Assembly: GCF_029207565.1 (NCBI RefSeq)
Contig: NZ_JANCMW010000013.1
Location: 100,658 to 164,657 of the forward strand
Direction: 5' to 3'
Length of the DNA: 64,000 nucleotides
DNA from: Marinobacter iranensis
GTDB lineage: Bacteria; Pseudomonadota; Gammaproteobacteria; Pseudomonadales; Oleiphilaceae
The notes beneath the pieces are model-generated. The model worked only from the letters and a program-made list of their open reading frames with translations, made no database searches and was not told the DNA's origin. Positions within the stretch are counted from its first letter, which is position 1; each line of letters begins with the position of its first letter. The position numbers and the translations under genes are program-made. Shown here in pieces: positions 61,911-64,000 of the stretch.

Positions 61911-63839
61911 TCATTGTTTGTGCAGGTTCGATTGTTCCTCATTGTTAGTTCTTTGGTCGGAATATGCAATATTTGACACTGGAATAACTGTTTTTTTAAG
62001 CTCATGCAGCAGCAAGCTCATCGCTCGATCAATCCCCGCTTCGAGCGCTTTTTCGTCAGATGCAGCAAAAGCCTGAAGTACAGATGTCGTCGTGGCTTTC
62101 TTATCGTCTGCACGACGCACGCCGATCCTGAGCCTCTTGAAGTCATGGGAGCCAAGCGCCGCAATGATAGACTTCAAACCTCTGTGACCGGCATCGCCGC
62201 CTCCTTGTTTGAACTTTGCCTGGCTCAGCGTAAGGTCCATTTCATCATGAACAACCAGGAAGTTGTTTATAACCGTCCCGTTGCGATTCAGGAACTGCAA
62301 GGTTGGAGGGCCACTGTTGTTCATTTTTACCGCAGGCTTAAACAAACACACTGTTTTCTCTGCGATATCCACATTGCACCCCAGTCCTTCCGGATAAGAG
62401 ACCCACGATACGTTGGCCCTGGCCGCTATGTGATCGAGAAACCGATAACCGACATTGTGAGGTGTATTCTCATATTCCGAGCCTGGGTTACCCAACCCCA
62501 CGATGACTGTCTGCTCTGAATTGCTTCCTGTTAGTGGGATGGAAGCTAATCCAGGGATATTACCAGCCTCTGCAAAGCGTACAGCGGCGGAAGGCGTCGG
62601 CTTGTACAATCTTGGACAATCGCTGCAAAAGTCCTGGATTCCGCACCGACTCGCCCAGCAACTGACTGGGCTTTGCGTGTGGTACATTAGCCTTACTAGG
62701 TGATCTGCTTTGTTTGAGCCCTTAAGAAGTACCAGGTCGCCGGGCTCAAGAAGACTGTTCAGGAACGCGGCCGCATCGCGGATCTCGCTAAATGCATGAA
62801 GGTTTTCGACACCCGTATCACGCTTAGCTTTTGATGCCCTCGGTGCGTGAGGACCTACGAAAATAACGATGTCGCCCACCTCAAGCGCTTGCCTGGCTAC
62901 TTTGGGGTAAAGTTTGGATGCGGATACGGAATAATCAGAAAGGGTACCAATAACAAGAATTTTTCTTTGCGCTTCTGCTTCGGCCATGAATTCGAGAGGT
63001 GCCGAGAACGACCAATGAGGTGCTTTCCAGTCATCTCGTAAGAACGTAACGCCATCCTCATTGGATACGATTTCCATCCTTCCTTCTGGTGGTCTGACTT
63101 CAGCGACAGCAGATATTGCCTTCTGTAGTTGTATACCCGCGGCCAACCCAACCCCCAAAGCCGAAAGTACTGACAAGGCAAGATGTTTTCCGTGGAAACC
63201 TGTTCTCACCTCGTATATGTCGTTTTGATACTCCACCTCAAGAGTAAGCGGCTCTGGCCATTTGGAACGCGCCGAAATGAGCTTTAAGGTCGCGCCTTCT
63301 GATTTTCCCACCCAAATTACTTGCTGGTTGCAGCTTTCACCAATGGAACTGACGAGCGGGTCGTCAATATTCAGAACTGCCACTCCGTCTGCGGGCAGAG
63401 CTGAAATCAGCTTGCCCTTTTCCGTTGCGATAGCCTCCAGGCTCTTGTGGGCCTTGAAGTGGTCCCTTGCAATCAGGGTGAGCACAGCTATCTTTGGGGT
63501 AAATAATCTGAGCGGCCTGTCCAGGTCGCCTGGATTGCCGCCCGAAACTTCAAGAACGCAAAACCTATTGTGAGGTCGGACTCTAAGCATGACCTTGGCA
63601 ATGCCGCTAGGATAATTCATGGAGCCCGGAGTGCTGACGCAGTCACCAGCAGTGCCGAGAATGCGTGCGGATAGATCTTTGACGGTGGTTTTTCCTGCGC
63701 TTCCTGTGATGCCGACGAAGCAGACATTTTTAAGTTTTTTGCTGTAAACCAATGCCAACCAAAATTGGACTAGGTGGGCTCCGGAGCGTAGACGGGTGTA
63801 GAGGTAGTCTCTTGTTGCCTTGCGAATGCGATGGACCAT
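61911..63839 (-). CDS. Mur ligase-like domain fused to a peptidyl-tRNA hydrolase-like domain
   Basis: A 642-aa fusion. Residues about 35-385 form a Mur ligase central and C-terminal region. The P-loop is GITGSAGKTTVKD at 43-55, then VLEVSGGNPGDLDRP, ARDHFKAHKS and RDDWKAPHWSF. It lacks the UDP-MurNAc domain of MurF. A linker at 390-440 has a C-x4-C-x5-C-x2-C cluster (394, 399, 405, 408). Residues 444-625 match peptidyl-tRNA hydrolase: GLGNPG (Asn451), PHNVGY (His461), KPAVKMNNSG (Asn507), VVHDEMDL (Asp532). The usual GHNGL Asn is Arg553. The start has GGAG upstream. Function is unknown. Confidence 0.85.
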   Translation of the reverse strand: MVHRIRKATRDYLYTRLRSGAHLVQFWLALVYSKKLKNVCFVGITGSAGKTTVKDLSARILGTAGDCVSTPGSMNYPSGIAKVMLRVRPHNRFCVLEVSGGNPGDLDRPLRLFTPKIAVLTLIARDHFKAHKSLEAIATEKGKLISALPADGVAVLNIDDPLVSSIGESCNQQVIWVGKSEGATLKLISARSKWPEPLTLEVEYQNDIYEVRTGFHGKHLALSVLSALGVGLAAGIQLQKAISAVAEVRPPEGRMEIVSNEDGVTFLRDDWKAPHWSFSAPLEFMAEAEAQRKILVIGTLSDYSVSASKLYPKVARQALEVGDIVIFVGPHAPRASKAKRDTGVENLHAFSEIRDAAAFLNSLLEPGDLVLLKGSNKADHLVRLMYHTQSPVSCWASRCGIQDFCSDCPRLYKPTPSAAVRFAEAGNIPGLASIPLTGSNSEQTVIVGLGNPGSEYENTPHNVGYRFLDHIAARANVSWVSYPEGLGCNVDIAEKTVCLFKPAVKMNNSGPPTLQFLNRNGTVINNFLVVHDEMDLTLSQAKFKQGGGDAGHRGLKSIIAALGSHDFKRLRIGVRRADDKKATTTSVLQAFAASDEKALEAGIDRAMSLLLHELKKTVIPVSNIAYSDQRTNNEEQSNLHKQ

Positions 63840-64000
63840 TGACCTTTCACTCCTTTGAGAATCGTACGGATACCAGTGATCTAGTACATCTCGCCTCTCT
63901 AGCCTACTATTGTCCTAGTCTCACTGGAGAATGCTCCGCATCCAGAACAGATCGCTACTATAGTAAGTTAAGGTAAAAATTTACAATTATTTGCAATCCG
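63840..64000. other. Right edge of the window, upstream of the Mur ligase fusion
   Basis: About 160 bases holding the ribosome-binding site (GGAG) of the minus-strand fusion gene. No promoter, RNA gene or other coding sequence is recognised. Any upstream gene lies beyond the window. Confidence 0.5.

Overview
The window looks like chromosome of a marine gammaproteobacterium close to Marinobacter. This is inferred from the order bepA / tusA / perM / bcp remnant / dapA / bamC / purC (a Pseudomonas-Marinobacter arrangement), from the moderately GC-rich codon use, and from an XrtA/PEP-CTERM polysaccharide locus. No database search was possible. Family names come from recognised motifs and lengths, and starts were chosen by ribosome-binding sites and homologous N-termini.

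Region 1 (1-9.1 kb) is housekeeping. It holds nadA, the periplasmic protease bepA, tusA, the permease perM, a 49-codon internally deleted bcp remnant, dapA-bamC-purC, an outer-membrane barrel protein and a UDP-sugar epimerase. Region 2 (9.1-18.1 kb) is metabolic and accessory: an aldo/keto reductase, a TRAP transporter (dctP-dctQ-dctM), tRNA-Val(GAC), an EamA exporter, a secreted lipase-like hydrolase with an anchored partner, YceI and a CDP-alcohol phosphatidyltransferase. Region 3 (18.2-24.8 kb) is a compact set with a dehydrogenase, a PTPS-like protein that has lost key active-site residues, a glycosyltransferase-methyltransferase fusion and a flippase-like membrane protein, facing a RibD-type reductase. 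It may make an undescribed pterin-like or glycosylated product. An HTH protein and galU follow.

Region 4 (25-32 kb) is a periplasmic glucan operon (opgG, an 85-aa ORF, a short opgH, opgD) preceded by a barrel protein; galU could supply its UDP-glucose. Region 5 (32-39.5 kb) is the 2-methylcitrate cycle (GntR regulator, prpB, prpC, acnD, prpF) for propionate. Its intergenic gaps carry twelve copies of a palindromic REP-like repeat and three copies of a second pyrimidine-rich repeat.

Region 6 (39.5-47.1 kb) holds three PEP-CTERM proteins, each preceded by a GG-N10-GC sigma-54-type promoter. Between them lie an exosortase-associated acyltransferase, an FAD oxidase and a separate prpD. Region 7 (47.2-63.9 kb) is an XrtA-type exopolysaccharide locus: initiating sugar transferase, export lipoprotein, chain-length protein, a degenerate tyrosine-kinase-like ATPase, an outer-membrane barrel, a deacetylase and glycosyltransferases. 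It passes into an AT-richer accessory module with an acyltransferase, a CapK-like adenylating enzyme, a CapA-like protein, a PP-loop ATPase, a further glycosyltransferase, and a Mur ligase fused to a peptidyl-tRNA-hydrolase domain. That fusion and its neighbours are the strongest candidate for a new system, possibly amino-acid decoration of the polymer. The exosortase XrtA and the PrsK/PrsR regulators are not in the window.
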